From Planomicrobium soli (GTDB taxonomy: Bacteria; Bacillota; Bacilli; Bacillales_A; Planococcaceae): DNA of 64,000 nt. The DNA lies in contig NZ_PYAT01000001.1 of the NCBI RefSeq assembly GCF_003014655.1, positions 248,001 to 312,000 on the forward strand. The letters run 5' to 3'. A program made the position numbers and the translations under genes. The notes beneath the pieces are model-generated. The model saw only the letters and a program-made list of their open reading frames with translations, did no database searches and had not been told where the DNA came from. Within the stretch, counting starts at the first letter, position 1. Every line of letters starts with the position of its first letter. Positions 37,651 to 45,232 of this stretch are shown here, piece after piece.

Positions 37651-37731
37651 AGAATATGTGTTCGGAATGTATGTTCTCATATTAATGCGAACAGATGTTT
37701 TTGTCAACAATAAAATTCGAACCTATGTTTG
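37651..37731. promoter_or_regulatory. Four LexA (SOS) boxes between yneA and lexA
   Basis: Matches to CGAACATATGTTCG: AGAATATGTGTTCG (37651-37664, 11 of 14), GGAATGTATGTTCT (37664-37677, 10 of 14), CGAACAGATGTTTT (37688-37701, 11 of 14) and CGAACCTATGTTTG (37718-37731, 12 of 14). They cover both divergent promoters, so LexA represses yneABynzC and itself. Confidence 0.85.
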
Positions 37732-37800
37732 CATTTCAAAGCCCAAGTTGGTATACTATTGGTAGAAAAACAAGAAGTATAACTAAAAGAGGTGAAACTG

Positions 37801-38421
37801 TTGAAAAAAGTATCGAAACGCCAAGAAGATATCTTGACTTTTATAAAAGATGAAGTTCGAGCAAAAGGGTATCCGCCTTCCGTCCGTGAAATTGGTGAAG
37901 CAGTTGGTTTAGCATCAAGTTCAACTGTCCATGGCCATTTAGCGCGTCTCGAAAGCAAAGGGCTGATCCGCCGGGACCCTACTAAACCGAGAGCAATTGA
38001 GATAATTAGCACTGAAGAAGCGCTTATAGAAAAAAGTCCTGTTCTGCACGTCCCATTAATCGGTAAAGTCACTGCCGGTCTTCCAATTACGGCTATTGAA
38101 AATGTCGAAGAATATTTTCCGTTGCCGCAATCTTACGGTTCTGATGACGACCATATTTTCATGTTGGAAATCATGGGTGAAAGTATGATTGAAGCCGGTA
38201 TATTGAACGGCGATTTTGTTGTAGTGAAACAGCAGCAAACTGCTAACAATGGCGATATTGTCGTGGCTATGACGGCTGATGATGAAGCAACGGTTAAACG
38301 CTTTTTCCGTGAGGAAAACTATTTCCGACTGCAGCCTGAAAACTCTTCGATGGATCCTATCATAGTAGATCAAGTTTCCATTCTAGGAAAAGTGGTCGGA
38401 GTTTACCGCCAAATTCATTAA
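37801..38421 (+). CDS. lexA: SOS repressor LexA
   Basis: The 206-residue repressor has an N-terminal winged helix ([14 protein letters not shown] to [18 protein letters not shown]) and a C-terminal self-cleavage domain. The cleavage site is Ala92-Gly93 (VTAGLP), and the catalytic dyad is Ser128 (MGESM) and Lys166 (ATVKRF). TTG at 37801 is chosen as start because AGAGG lies 8 bases upstream and the product then aligns residue for residue with B. subtilis LexA; a GTG three codons earlier is possible. It controls the DNA-damage response. Confidence 0.94.
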   Translation: MKKVSKRQEDILTFIKDEVRAKGYPPSVREIGEAVGLASSSTVHGHLARLESKGLIRRDPTKPRAIEIISTEEALIEKSPVLHVPLIGKVTAGLPITAIENVEEYFPLPQSYGSDDDHIFMLEIMGESMIEAGILNGDFVVVKQQQTANNGDIVVAMTADDEATVKRFFREENYFRLQPENSSMDPIIVDQVSILGKVVGVYRQIH

Positions 38422-38424
38422 AAG

Positions 38425-38458
38425 AAAGACGTTGAGCATATTAGCTCAACGTCTTTTT
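38425..38458 (+). terminator. Terminator after lexA
   Basis: Perfect 13-base stem AAAGACGTTGAGC / GCTCAACGTCTTT with a six-base loop, followed by TTAACTTTTT. Confidence 0.9.
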
Positions 38459-38664
38459 AACTTTTTAAAACTCCTATTCCGTTCTTCCTTAAGCAATGGC
38501 CCTTTATATTTTGCAAGGTTTTCAATGCTCCCTCCTCTTTTGCGCAAAGTTTTTTGCAAAAAAACTTCAAACTACTTTCATGGAAAGCTTTAGTTTTTTT
38601 AGATTCCCCACAGTGTTAAAGGACCGTATTGATTACCGGACCAACCGCTTAAAAAAGAGCAGCA

Positions 38665-38699
38665 AAAAGGCCATCACTCGGTTCGAATGATGGCCTTTT
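38665..38699. terminator. Terminator after the 64-residue gene
   Basis: Stem AAAAGGCCATCA / TGATGGCCTTTT. On the minus strand TTTGCTGCTCTTTTTT follows. It ends the small gene at 38707. The rest of 38459-38664 holds no convincing gene. Confidence 0.75.
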
Positions 38700-38706
38700 C
38701 TGATTT

Positions 38707-38901
38707 TTACAATTCGTTGATGACGATGTATTTAACCAGATTTATGGTGATTCGATATATTTTGCCGCTTGGTTCGTCTGTAATCTCATAAGTGCCATTA
38801 GAAGGGATTTTTCCTAGTGCAGCTTCTTTATCTACTGCCTCAACATTGTGAATGATAGAATTTCCTTTATCAAAACAAAACTCAACTTGAAATCTTTTCA
38901 T
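38707..38901 (-). CDS. Small protein of unknown function (64 residues)
   Basis: Starts at the second of two adjacent ATG codons, 7 bases after GGAGG. The sequence (MKRFQVEFCFDKGNSIIHNV, then VDKEAALGKIPSNGTYEI, ending KYIVINEL) alternates as expected for a small beta-rich domain. It has its own terminator and no evident operon partner. No family is recognised. Confidence 0.6.
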   Translation of the reverse strand: MKRFQVEFCFDKGNSIIHNVEAVDKEAALGKIPSNGTYEITDEPSGKIYRITINLVKYIVINEL

Positions 38902-38940
38902 CATAGTTCCTCCTTCAACTGGTTGATCAGTATGTACCAC

Positions 38941-39210
38941 TTCAGTTTAGCACACCCTGTACTTTATTGTGTGCTATACCATTCGGGGCAGGCCATTACT
39001 TTCAAACCTCATATTTCATTTTCTGTCAGCTTTTTCTCGAGCACTCAACTACCTTTGCCGGAGACACCTTTTCACTCTCTCCACTTTTCTCATCTTATTC
39101 ATTTCATGCATCCTACTTTTTGATTAATTTCCGGCTGGCGCCGCCTAGCTTAGTAAACTGCATGGAATTCATTTCTGCCACAATTCCATTAGCGAGTGTT
39201 TCTAATAAAA
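38941..39210. other. Intergenic stretch, nothing recognised
   Basis: About 270 bases between two minus-strand small genes. Both strands contain only short frames without ribosome sites, and no repeat or structured RNA stands out. Confidence 0.4.
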
Positions 39211-39214
39211 AGAG

Positions 39215-39268
39215 GATGCCCCGTTTTCAAAGCCTAAAAAGCTTTGAAAACGGGGCATCGGTTTTTTT
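39215..39268. terminator. Long terminator hairpin
   Basis: A perfect 19-base stem (GATGCCCCGTTTTCAAAGC and its complement) with a seven-base loop. The plus strand continues GGTTTTTTT and the minus strand CTCTTTTTATT, so it can end transcripts of the gene at 39279 and of anything arriving on the plus strand. Confidence 0.85.
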
Positions 39269-39278
39269 ATGAACAAGT

Positions 39279-39479
39279 TTAAGTTGCAGAATCTACTTTT
39301 CGCTGTTCAGTAATCCACCAGTCAATATGAGCGGAATCGAAGAAAACGGTATCGCCATATGACTTCTTATGCGGAATCTTTCTTCTTGCCAGAAACTCAT
39401 GCAGTTGATTTTCTGAGATCGGATAATCCACCGACTCCAAGTATTCCAGCAAGCTTTTTACCCCTTGGATTTTACTCAT
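39279..39479 (-). CDS. Small protein of unknown function (66 residues)
   Basis: Has a strong ribosome site (GGGAGGTGATTAA) before ATG 39479 and its own terminator. The sequence (MSKIQGVKSLLEYLESVDYP, then ENQLHEFLARRKIPHKK and VFFDSAHIDWWITEQRK) looks like a compact helical/winged fold, possibly nucleic-acid binding. No family is recognised; that reading is a guess from composition. Confidence 0.6.
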   Translation of the reverse strand: MSKIQGVKSLLEYLESVDYPISENQLHEFLARRKIPHKKSYGDTVFFDSAHIDWWITEQRKVDSAT

Positions 39480-39692
39480 TTAATCACCTCCCACAAAATC
39501 CTCTCCGCAAATATGCAAGAGAAAATTCAGTACGAGTTATTAAATTATGGGGGTATATTAATTATACCCATTTTCTTAAGGAATATTCCTAAAACCAACT
39601 AAAAGTCCTAGCTTCTATCTAATCTTGAACTTTTTCAGTTAGCGAGTAAAAAAACAATTTTTCTTTGCGTCCTGACTTCTTTAAAACTGTAT

Positions 39693-39866
39693 ATGTCTCT
39701 TTTTCAGCAGTCGATAATCTTTGCCTTCATTGAACAGGAGAAATACGGTTTAGAAACAAAAGCAGGTGATTGGAAAGCATTTTATGTTCGAAGCATCGTT
39801 AAAGCATGGTTATCTGAAACAAGTAGACGATCAAAAACGAAAAAATTAACCTATATCCCGAAATGA
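39693..39866 (+). CDS. Doubtful 57-codon open frame
   Basis: Begins MSLFQQSIIFAFIEQEKYGL and ends TKKLTYIPK. The amphipathic, Lys/Arg-rich protein-like composition is suggestive, but no ribosome site lies in front of the ATG and the 3' end runs into the terminator of the converging glpQ-like gene. It may be a remnant of a lost gene or chance. Confidence 0.2.
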   Translation: MSLFQQSIIFAFIEQEKYGLETKAGDWKAFYVRSIVKAWLSETSRRSKTKKLTYIPK

Positions 39867-39882
39867 ACGGAATATAGGTTAA
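39846..39882 (-). terminator. Terminator after the glpQ-like gene
   Basis: Stem TTAACCTATAT-CCG / CGG-ATATAGGTTAA (one mismatch) 3 bases beyond the stop at 39886, with TTTTTTCGTTTTTG following on the minus strand. Confidence 0.75.
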
Positions 39883-39885
39883 ACG

Positions 39886-40683
39886 TTAATGGCCAACACC
39901 AGTTATATTATCAGTAAAAATGCCATGAGCTCCTATCGCTTTCCATTTTTCAGCAATTTCTGCTGAGTTGACGGTGTAAAGGTGAACCAACAATCCAAGC
40001 TCCTTCGCCGTTTTGATATATTCTTCATCAATTTTTTCAAAATATGTTCCGATGCCGACTGCATATTCGGAGATTTCTTGCATTCGTTTCCTGGCATCCG
40101 GACCTGTTACCGGATCTCTTTCCAACTTAACCAAAGGAATTGTGCTGTCGAAGGTCCGCATCCTTTTTAAACTTTCTTCGCTAAAAGACTGAATGACCAC
40201 TTTGCCTTCCGGCAACCGTTCATCCAAAAGATTATTTTGCTCAAGCAACTCGAACAACTCATCTTCAATACCTTCATTTTGTTCCGGTTTTTTTGTTTCA
40301 ATATAATAGTTAACTGTTTCACCAAATTCATCGATGATTTCTTGTAAGGTAGGAATTTTTTGGCCTACATACTCTTCCTTAGCCATATCCGGAAATTTCT
40401 GATTGAACCAAGATCCTGCATCCAGACGCTTTATCTCAGGCAAAGTCATTTCTGAGACAATACCGCTTCCATCTGTTGTTCGATCGACGGTTAAATCATG
40501 AAGTGAGACCAGTACCCCATCCTTACTCATCTGGACATCGACTTCCAAATAATCGGCTTCCTGTTCTTTCGCAAGTCGATAGGCAGCCATTGTATGTTCG
40601 GGAGCTTGCACACTGGCGCCACGGTGGGCGATAATAAGGAACTTATTAAGGTTCATTAACGTAGTTTCATTTTTAATCTTCAT
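39886..40683 (-). CDS. Glycerophosphodiester phosphodiesterase, cytoplasmic type
   Basis: The 265-residue GDPD-family enzyme hydrolyses glycerophosphodiesters to glycerol-3-phosphate and an alcohol. The catalytic motif is IIAHRGASVQAPEHT (His-Arg), followed by metal ligands in YLEVDVQMSKDG and the second catalytic His in SLHDLTVDRTT. The C-terminus holds VHLYTVNSAE and GIFTDNI. No signal peptide is visible, so it acts in the cytoplasm. The ribosome site before ATG 40683 is weak. It is a single gene with its own terminator; glpD lies about 11 kb away. Confidence 0.88.
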   Translation of the reverse strand: MKIKNETTLMNLNKFLIIAHRGASVQAPEHTMAAYRLAKEQEADYLEVDVQMSKDGVLVSLHDLTVDRTTDGSGIVSEMTLPEIKRLDAGSWFNQKFPDMAKEEYVGQKIPTLQEIIDEFGETVNYYIETKKPEQNEGIEDELFELLEQNNLLDERLPEGKVVIQSFSEESLKRMRTFDSTIPLVKLERDPVTGPDARKRMQEISEYAVGIGTYFEKIDEEYIKTAKELGLLVHLYTVNSAEIAEKWKAIGAHGIFTDNITGVGH

Positions 40684-41005
40684 ATATATTGCCCGCTTTC
40701 TTAGCTAATGATTAGAGAAATAATTTTATTCTGCATACGAAAAACCATTATATGCAATGCTTCATCCATAGAGATTTGAAGCGTAATTTTTCTCGCAAAT
40801 TTGCGTCCAAATAAGTGGCGTCCACTTCCATACCTGCTGACTTTTTGCTTTAACCTAACTTTAAGAAATTTTAATTAATGTATTAGTTCCCTGTAGGATT
40901 GCTTATAAACAAATATAAAGCAGTTAATCTATATTTTATAAAGGAACTTTAACGTTAATGTGCTTTCATATACCAATTGAAAGCGGCACTTCAATATACA
41001 AAAGA
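40684..41005. other. AT-rich intergenic stretch, nothing recognised
   Basis: About 320 bases with many short A/T runs and no ribosome-site-backed frame. It presumably contains the promoter of the glpQ-like gene, but no clear -35/-10 pair was singled out. Confidence 0.35.
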
Positions 41006-41032
41006 AACAAGCGTCGAATCTAACGCTTGTTC
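41006..41032 (-). terminator. Terminator after the 57-residue GTG gene
   Basis: Stem AACAAGCGT / ACGCTTGTT, 20 bases past the stop codon, followed on the minus strand by TCTTTTG. Confidence 0.7.
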
Positions 41033-41051
41033 CTTTTCGTAGGCTTCTGTT

Positions 41052-41225
41052 CTATTCTTCTCTGCGTATTTCTTCTCGAACCATTAAATTTCGTATTGTA
41101 TAATAATCCAGACTTCTCAAATCTTCTCCTTGGGGTCCCGACGACACTCCTAACTTTTCTAATTCCAAGATCCAATTCTCGCGTTTTATATCTTCATTTG
41201 TGAATAGAACTTTATGTTTTCGCAC
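41052..41225 (-). CDS. Small charged protein, GTG start (57 residues)
   Basis: GTG at 41225 has a very strong site (AAAGGAGG, 6-7 bases upstream). The product starts MRKHKVLFTNEDIKRENWIL and continues through LEKLGVSSGPQGEDLRSLDY to EEIRREE. The pattern 'LxxLGV-(x)n-G-x-(D/Q)L-x-x-L' recalls small Fur-regulated basic proteins (FbpA type), but this is weak and no Fur box was found in front. It has its own terminator. Probably real, function unknown. Confidence 0.6.
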   Translation of the reverse strand: MRKHKVLFTNEDIKRENWILELEKLGVSSGPQGEDLRSLDYYTIRNLMVREEIRREE

Positions 41226-41522
41226 TATATATCCTCCTTTAAAAAATGTATAAAATATACAAATTATTTTTAAAATAGTTTGAATATTCCTTATTTTCCT
41301 TCTTTCTTAAAGATTAAACCTTTTATTAGTAAATCACCCCCGTCTATATATTTTAAAAATAGCTTTTGATGGTCGCTTAATAGTTTTCAGAGTTTTTTAC
41401 CAATATTTTATTTTTTCCTTTTTTTGGTTAGAATCTGTGTTATAATAAAAAAAGATCATAAATCTTGGATTCTTACAGACTTTTATTAGTCAATTTCCAA
41501 AACTGGAAAAGGAGGAATCTGT
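41226..41522. other. AT-rich intergenic stretch
   Basis: About 300 bases of very AT-rich sequence. A TATAAT at 41441-41446 may be the -10 box of the following plus-strand gene; no good -35 box accompanies it. Nothing else is recognised. Confidence 0.4.
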
Positions 41523-41759
41523 ATGAAATATGAACATATCAAGGAACTTCTGCAAACGGTAAGCTTTTATAATACCGTTAACATCACTCAGACATTCAGT
41601 AAAGAAAATCAAGATTATATCACTGTTAAGAGTGTTAAAAACACAAGTATTCTTCAAATGACATTTATTCAGACCGGACAAATTGTCTTCTATAAATCAA
41701 TTGACCAAGCATCAAAGGTAATCGAACACAGTTTGAGACCTACAACAACAATCTTATGA
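41523..41759 (+). CDS. Small protein of unknown function (78 residues)
   Basis: AAAGGAGG precedes ATG 41523. The sequence (MKYEHIKELLQTVSFYNTVN, then YITVKSVKNTSILQMTFIQT and VFYKSIDQASKVIEHSL) suggests an alpha-beta fold with a helix at each end. It ends at a terminator shared with the converging kinase gene. No family is recognised. Confidence 0.6.
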   Translation: MKYEHIKELLQTVSFYNTVNITQTFSKENQDYITVKSVKNTSILQMTFIQTGQIVFYKSIDQASKVIEHSLRPTTTIL

Positions 41760-41760
41760 A

Positions 41761-41809
41761 ACCATAATAAAACCACCGATCATAAATAGATCGGTGATTT
41801 TATTATGGT
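41761..41809. terminator. Long bidirectional terminator
   Basis: A 20-base stem (ACCATAATAAAA-CACCGATC and complement, one mismatch) with a seven-base loop, between two converging genes. Its right arm overlaps the kinase stop. Confidence 0.85.
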
Positions 41810-42486
41810 TTTTTCCAATAATTTGTTTGTTTAAATACGGTTCCCATGAAATCTTCAAAGGAGGGATAGTACTTTGACCACTGATGATACCATTTGCGGA
41901 TTGTTTCTAAAAGCCAATACGGCATTGGGGTTCCGGAGATGAATTGATAATATTCATCGTAGGCCTTTTTCAAATGTTCCCAGCGAAAATCATTTCCGGG
42001 CTGTATGTACTCGGACACATCCAGAATTTTCGCTCTGCCTTGTTGCAGCAAAATGTTCTTCAAATGGATATCACGCGGGTTTAATCCTTTATCACGTACT
42101 ATACTTCTTGCAGTTTCTACATCTTGAATAGCCTGAGCAGGAATGGGAATGCCTTGCAGCAAACAGTCAAAAAGCGTCGGCCCTTCTTCATAGGTTAAAA
42201 CAAGAAATTTTTCCGTCGCTGCAAAGCAGGTAGAAAAGAAAGGAGAAGGCTCTAATATGCTGTACACTTGCGCTTCCGCTTTTATTTTATTTAACTTTTG
42301 TTCTGCATACACTTTGAAGGCATAAGAAGGAGCTGATAGAGCTTGAAAAACCGCCGCGTCTGTTCCTACTCCAATGCATTTTAAGTCTGGCGATGAACCG
42401 TGAATAGTTACCGGTTCATTATTCGGATTGGATGAAACGGTTATATTCACTAATTCTCGCGATGCAGCTTCCCACAAACCAGCCAT
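41803..42486 (-). CDS. Compact serine/threonine-kinase-like protein
   Basis: The 227-residue protein has a condensed protein-kinase fold: a glycine-rich loop (CIGVGTDAAVF, about residues 37-47), the ATP-binding Lys in YAFKVYAEQK, the catalytic loop GLNPRDIHLKNILL with Asp and Asn, and a metal-binding Asp in KILDVSEY in place of DFG. The key residues are present, so activity is plausible. It resembles small Bacillus kinases of the YrzF type. Targets are unknown; it stands alone with its own terminator. Confidence 0.75.
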   Translation of the reverse strand: MAGLWEAASRELVNITVSSNPNNEPVTIHGSSPDLKCIGVGTDAAVFQALSAPSYAFKVYAEQKLNKIKAEAQVYSILEPSPFFSTCFAATEKFLVLTYEEGPTLFDCLLQGIPIPAQAIQDVETARSIVRDKGLNPRDIHLKNILLQQGRAKILDVSEYIQPGNDFRWEHLKKAYDEYYQFISGTPMPYWLLETIRKWYHQWSKYYPSFEDFMGTVFKQTNYWKKP

Positions 42487-42572
42487 TTTTATTCTCCCCC
42501 CCGGGCAAAAGCCTTCGATTGGCAGAAACCCTTTTCGTATTCTTTTAGAACATTAGTTTTCAGAGGATAAAG

Positions 42573-42797
42573 TTACCCACCTCTTCGTGAAGTAAAAACA
42601 GGATCTACCTGATCTTTAATCTTCACTAATTTGACGTCCTGCTTATTAAAAAGATTCAGCTCTCCAAAAGTGTCTTCATATTGGACAATCTGTTCCGCCT
42701 GCACGTTATCGGCCACTTCCTCTTTTGAGTTCGCCTCTACTGTCCTTTCGACTACTAGCCCCTTTTCTATATAATACTGGATAACGTATTTCTTCAT
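42573..42797 (-). CDS. Small protein of unknown function (74 residues)
   Basis: ATG 42797 is chosen for its AAGGAGGTG site; the frame runs on upstream into repeat sequence, which is not credible coding. The sequence (MKKYVIQYYIEKGLVVERTV through VKLVKIKDQVDPVFTSRRGG) begins with a beta hairpin and contains an acidic middle. It lies 86 bases upstream of the kinase gene, in the same direction. No family is recognised. Confidence 0.6.
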   Translation of the reverse strand: MKKYVIQYYIEKGLVVERTVEANSKEEVADNVQAEQIVQYEDTFGELNLFNKQDVKLVKIKDQVDPVFTSRRGG

Positions 42798-42887
42798 GTC
42801 TTCACCTCCTTGATAATAAAATTCTGCGCTGAAAGGGAATAACCCTTCAACATCCAAACTATACTTCCGTTTTGTTTCGATATAAAA

Positions 42888-42914
42888 AGAGCCTTTCTTT
42901 AGAAGAAAGGCTCT
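42888..42914 (-). terminator. Hairpin, left copy of a duplicated terminator
   Basis: Stem AGAGCCTTTCTT / AAGAAAGGCTCT. On the minus strand TTTTTATATCG follows. Nearly identical to the hairpin at 43389-43421 on the other side of the repeat element. Confidence 0.7.
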
Positions 42915-42960
42915 CAGACTGTAGACAAATTTTAGAACTGATGAATAACGATGGATAAAA

Positions 42961-43163
42961 CCAACCGGACCGGCCACTTCGCTTTCCGTGGGCTCGGCTT
43001 CAGTCTCCTCGCCGCTAAAACACTGCTCCCGCATCACTGCGCTAGTTTCGTCGCAAAATATGGCCCAAATGCCGTCTGGGCCATATCTACCTGCCGGGCG
43101 AGTCGCTCCGTCGTTTCACTCCGTCACTGCTCCCACAGGAGTCTTCGTAGTCGGTCCGGTTGG
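42961..43163. repeat. Foldback intergenic repeat with 12-base inverted ends
   Basis: The ends CCAACCGGACCG (42961-42972) and CGGTCCGGTTGG (43152-43163) are exact complements. Inside lies a perfect stem ATATGGCCCA / TGGGCCATAT near 43060. The sequence is GC-rich, with CTTCGCTTTCCGTGGGC and CTCCCACAGGAGTCTTCG, motifs seen in dispersed repeats of Bacillaceae. Frames crossing it are not credible genes. Confidence 0.65.
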
Positions 43164-43215
43164 GCGTCTTGCTTGAATTCAGGAGACGATATCTCCCACT
43201 GCAGAAATAGCTAAT

Positions 43216-43360
43216 TTAAGGCGCCTTATATGCTGGCGGCAGAGCGCAAGGCGGCGACTCCAGCGGGACCAGCGCGAGCCGAAGACCCTGGACAGAGCGA
43301 AGCGAAGGAAGCGGCTGAGGCCGTGCCCGCGGAAAGCGTCCGCCTGAAGCGAAATGAAAA
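43216..43360. repeat. Second GC-rich repeat unit, opposite orientation
   Basis: Read on the minus strand this contains GGACGCTTTCCGCGGGCACG and, further on, CTGGTCCCGCTGGAGTCGCC, the same type of motifs as the unit at 42961-43163 but inverted relative to it. It has higher GC than its surroundings and no credible coding. Confidence 0.55.
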
Positions 43361-43388
43361 AAGCTGCCGAGAGTTTCTCGACAGCCTG

Positions 43389-43421
43389 AAAAGAGCCTTT
43401 CTTTAAAAGAAAGGCTCTTTT
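43389..43421 (-). terminator. Hairpin, right copy of the duplicated terminator
   Basis: Perfect 16-base stem AAAAGAGCCTTTCTTT / AAAGAAAGGCTCTTTT, 4 bases past the stop of the RsbR-like gene. It ends that gene on the minus strand. Confidence 0.85.
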
Positions 43422-43424
43422 GAT

Positions 43425-44264
43425 TCATGCATTAATTTCTGTTTTATCCATCGCTTGCACTAATGTGCTGTATACTTCGATTCCTGTAAATTGGATGCCT
43501 AATTGAACAGCTGTTTGGGCAATTTCAGGACTAATTCCAGATAGCGCAGTTTTCACTCCTATAATTCTCAGCCCGTATATTAACTGAAAAATTTGTTGAG
43601 CAACCATCGTATCGATAATCGGCACCCCAGATAAGTCAATGTACAATTTATCAATATTATGCTTTGAACTTTGTTCCAACGCTTTTTCAAAAATCACTTG
43701 TGAACGATAGGTGTTGATCTCTCCTACAAGCGGAAGAAGCCCTGTATGTTTTGACAGCAATATAATGGGTGCACTCATTTCAACAATCAGTTCTTGCTGT
43801 GCTTGCAGCCGACTTTGCGCAGCTTCTGTATTTTGAACCGTAAACTCCTGAATGATATCGCTTATAGCATCAACCACTCCAAGATTCCATTCAAAAATCT
43901 GCTCATGCGTCACAGCTTCTTTGTTTTGCTTATAAAACTCTTCGATAAGAGATAAATATTGCTTTTGCGTATTAAAAAACTCTTCCAATACTTCTTCCAG
44001 GGGAGTTGCTATATGCGATTCATCTTTTGCTATCTCTTTAATCCATTGTTGGAATTCACTAATAAACTCATCATGGTCTTTTGAGAACATCGAGCAAAAA
44101 AGAACATGAAAATCATAGTTTTGTTTTTTTAGCTTTTCGATTTCTTCTGGATCGGTTGTGCTGTATATTCCTTTTTTGCTCTTATCTAAGGACTTGTACC
44201 ATTGCTCTGTCATCCATTCATTTCTTTGGCATAAAAACTCGTGCAATTGTTCATTCTTCAGCAT
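43425..44264 (-). CDS. RsbR-type STAS domain protein (stressosome component)
   Basis: The 279-residue protein has a non-haem-globin-like helical N-terminal domain (about residues 1-150) and a C-terminal STAS domain (about 158-275). This is the layout of RsbR paralogues, which form stressosomes with RsbS and release RsbT to activate SigB. The two STAS phosphorylation sites, Thr in RsbR, are Ser here: DLSGVP (Ser212) and LSGISP (Ser242). No rsbS, rsbT or other sig genes are nearby, as with the orphan RsbRB-RD genes of B. subtilis. The input signal is unknown. Confidence 0.82.
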   Translation of the reverse strand: MLKNEQLHEFLCQRNEWMTEQWYKSLDKSKKGIYSTTDPEEIEKLKKQNYDFHVLFCSMFSKDHDEFISEFQQWIKEIAKDESHIATPLEEVLEEFFNTQKQYLSLIEEFYKQNKEAVTHEQIFEWNLGVVDAISDIIQEFTVQNTEAAQSRLQAQQELIVEMSAPIILLSKHTGLLPLVGEINTYRSQVIFEKALEQSSKHNIDKLYIDLSGVPIIDTMVAQQIFQLIYGLRIIGVKTALSGISPEIAQTAVQLGIQFTGIEVYSTLVQAMDKTEINA

Positions 44265-44954
44265 CTTGATTCTCCTTCGCCCAAAACCAGCTTTTTCGCA
44301 AAGCTAGGTGTACGGTATATAAGTCGATATACATGTTCATTGTGCATACTTTTTCTGCATTACATTAAATAATAAAGTAAACTTAGTATTTATGCATCCT
44401 TTTTGCAGTAAGTATAACCATTTTGAGGAATTGGTACTTCTAAAATGAAGTTTTTGCCTAAGAGTATGGGCATGAAACGCCTGAAAAAGGAAATAAACTT
44501 TTATTTCTTGGTAGTGCTACTTAACACATAGGCGCCGTTTGGTCATTTCTTCCTAGTCATCTAGTCTAACGTCTTACAGGGCAATTACTTTTCAATTGGG
44601 CTGATGTCATATTCAATTCAAACTATTCATTCTATTTAAATTTGGTTATGGTAACCTATTTATAGGCACAAAACATTTACGGCAACTTCCAGACGTAAAT
44701 GGTTTTGTATACTGACTTTCCCCCCCTTAAGCCAGAACGTGCCTAATTTAAAAATGAGTAGTTCCATTTGCCGCTAGAGCATACTTGCTTTGGCGGTCTT
44801 TCTATTTCTTAAACAGTTTGATTTTAAGATAGGTTTGCTGGTCTAATAAGGTTTGCACAATAGACTGGTTGAACTTATATGGTTTGCCTGGTACGCTATT
44901 TTAATAGATAACAAAAAGCTTTAAGAGGAATAGCAGCTGACAGGGGACAGAGCG
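44265..44954. other. Long intergenic stretch, nothing recognised
   Basis: About 690 bases of AT-rich sequence. A 28-codon frame near 44442 has no ribosome site. The region must hold promoters for the RsbR-like gene and the small plus-strand gene, but no clear boxes, repeats or structured RNA were identified. Confidence 0.35.
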
Positions 44955-45122
44955 ATGGAAAAGAAGAACGACAAGAAGAAAGAGAACGGCATAGTTAAAG
45001 ATTGCTTTGCGGAATTGGGAATGCACATTTTGTTTGAAATTATTATTAATATCATCTGGAACATTCTTCTTTTTATACCACGTGTAATTATCCGCTTCCT
45101 TTTAAGAGTGTTTTCTTGGTAA
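44955..45122 (+). CDS. Small membrane protein (55 residues)
   Basis: ATG 44955 follows AGGGG at 9 bases. A very basic, charged start (MEKKNDKKKENG) leads to an unbroken hydrophobic segment at about residues 21-51, made of GMHILFEIIINIIW and NILLFIPRVIIRFLL, closing with RVFSW. It could be one long or two short membrane helices. No family is recognised; the composition resembles small stress-induced or toxin-like peptides, but nothing nearby supports a toxin-antitoxin pair. Confidence 0.5.
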   Translation: MEKKNDKKKENGIVKDCFAELGMHILFEIIINIIWNILLFIPRVIIRFLLRVFSW

Positions 45123-45193
45123 TAATACGATCATGATGAATAAAAGCCATACTGAAGTGCAGTCGCAAATAATAACCCAAAAAAGTCATATTA

Positions 45194-45223
45194 AAACCGC
45201 CGGAGCAAAAGCTCCGGCGGTTT
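45194..45223. terminator. Terminator after glnA
   Basis: Perfect 13-base stem AAACCGCCGGAGC / GCTCCGGCGGTTT with loop AAAA, lying 10 bases past the glnA stop. On the minus strand TAATATGAC follows, and on the plus strand CGTTTTTTC. Confidence 0.85.
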
Positions 45224-45232
45224 CGTTTTTTC

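Noticed and set aside
42951..43214. Frames across the GC-rich repeat (also 43216-43428 on the minus strand)
   Set aside because: They lie inside repeat units with inverted ends; their translations are Ser/Arg/Pro-rich and match no family.
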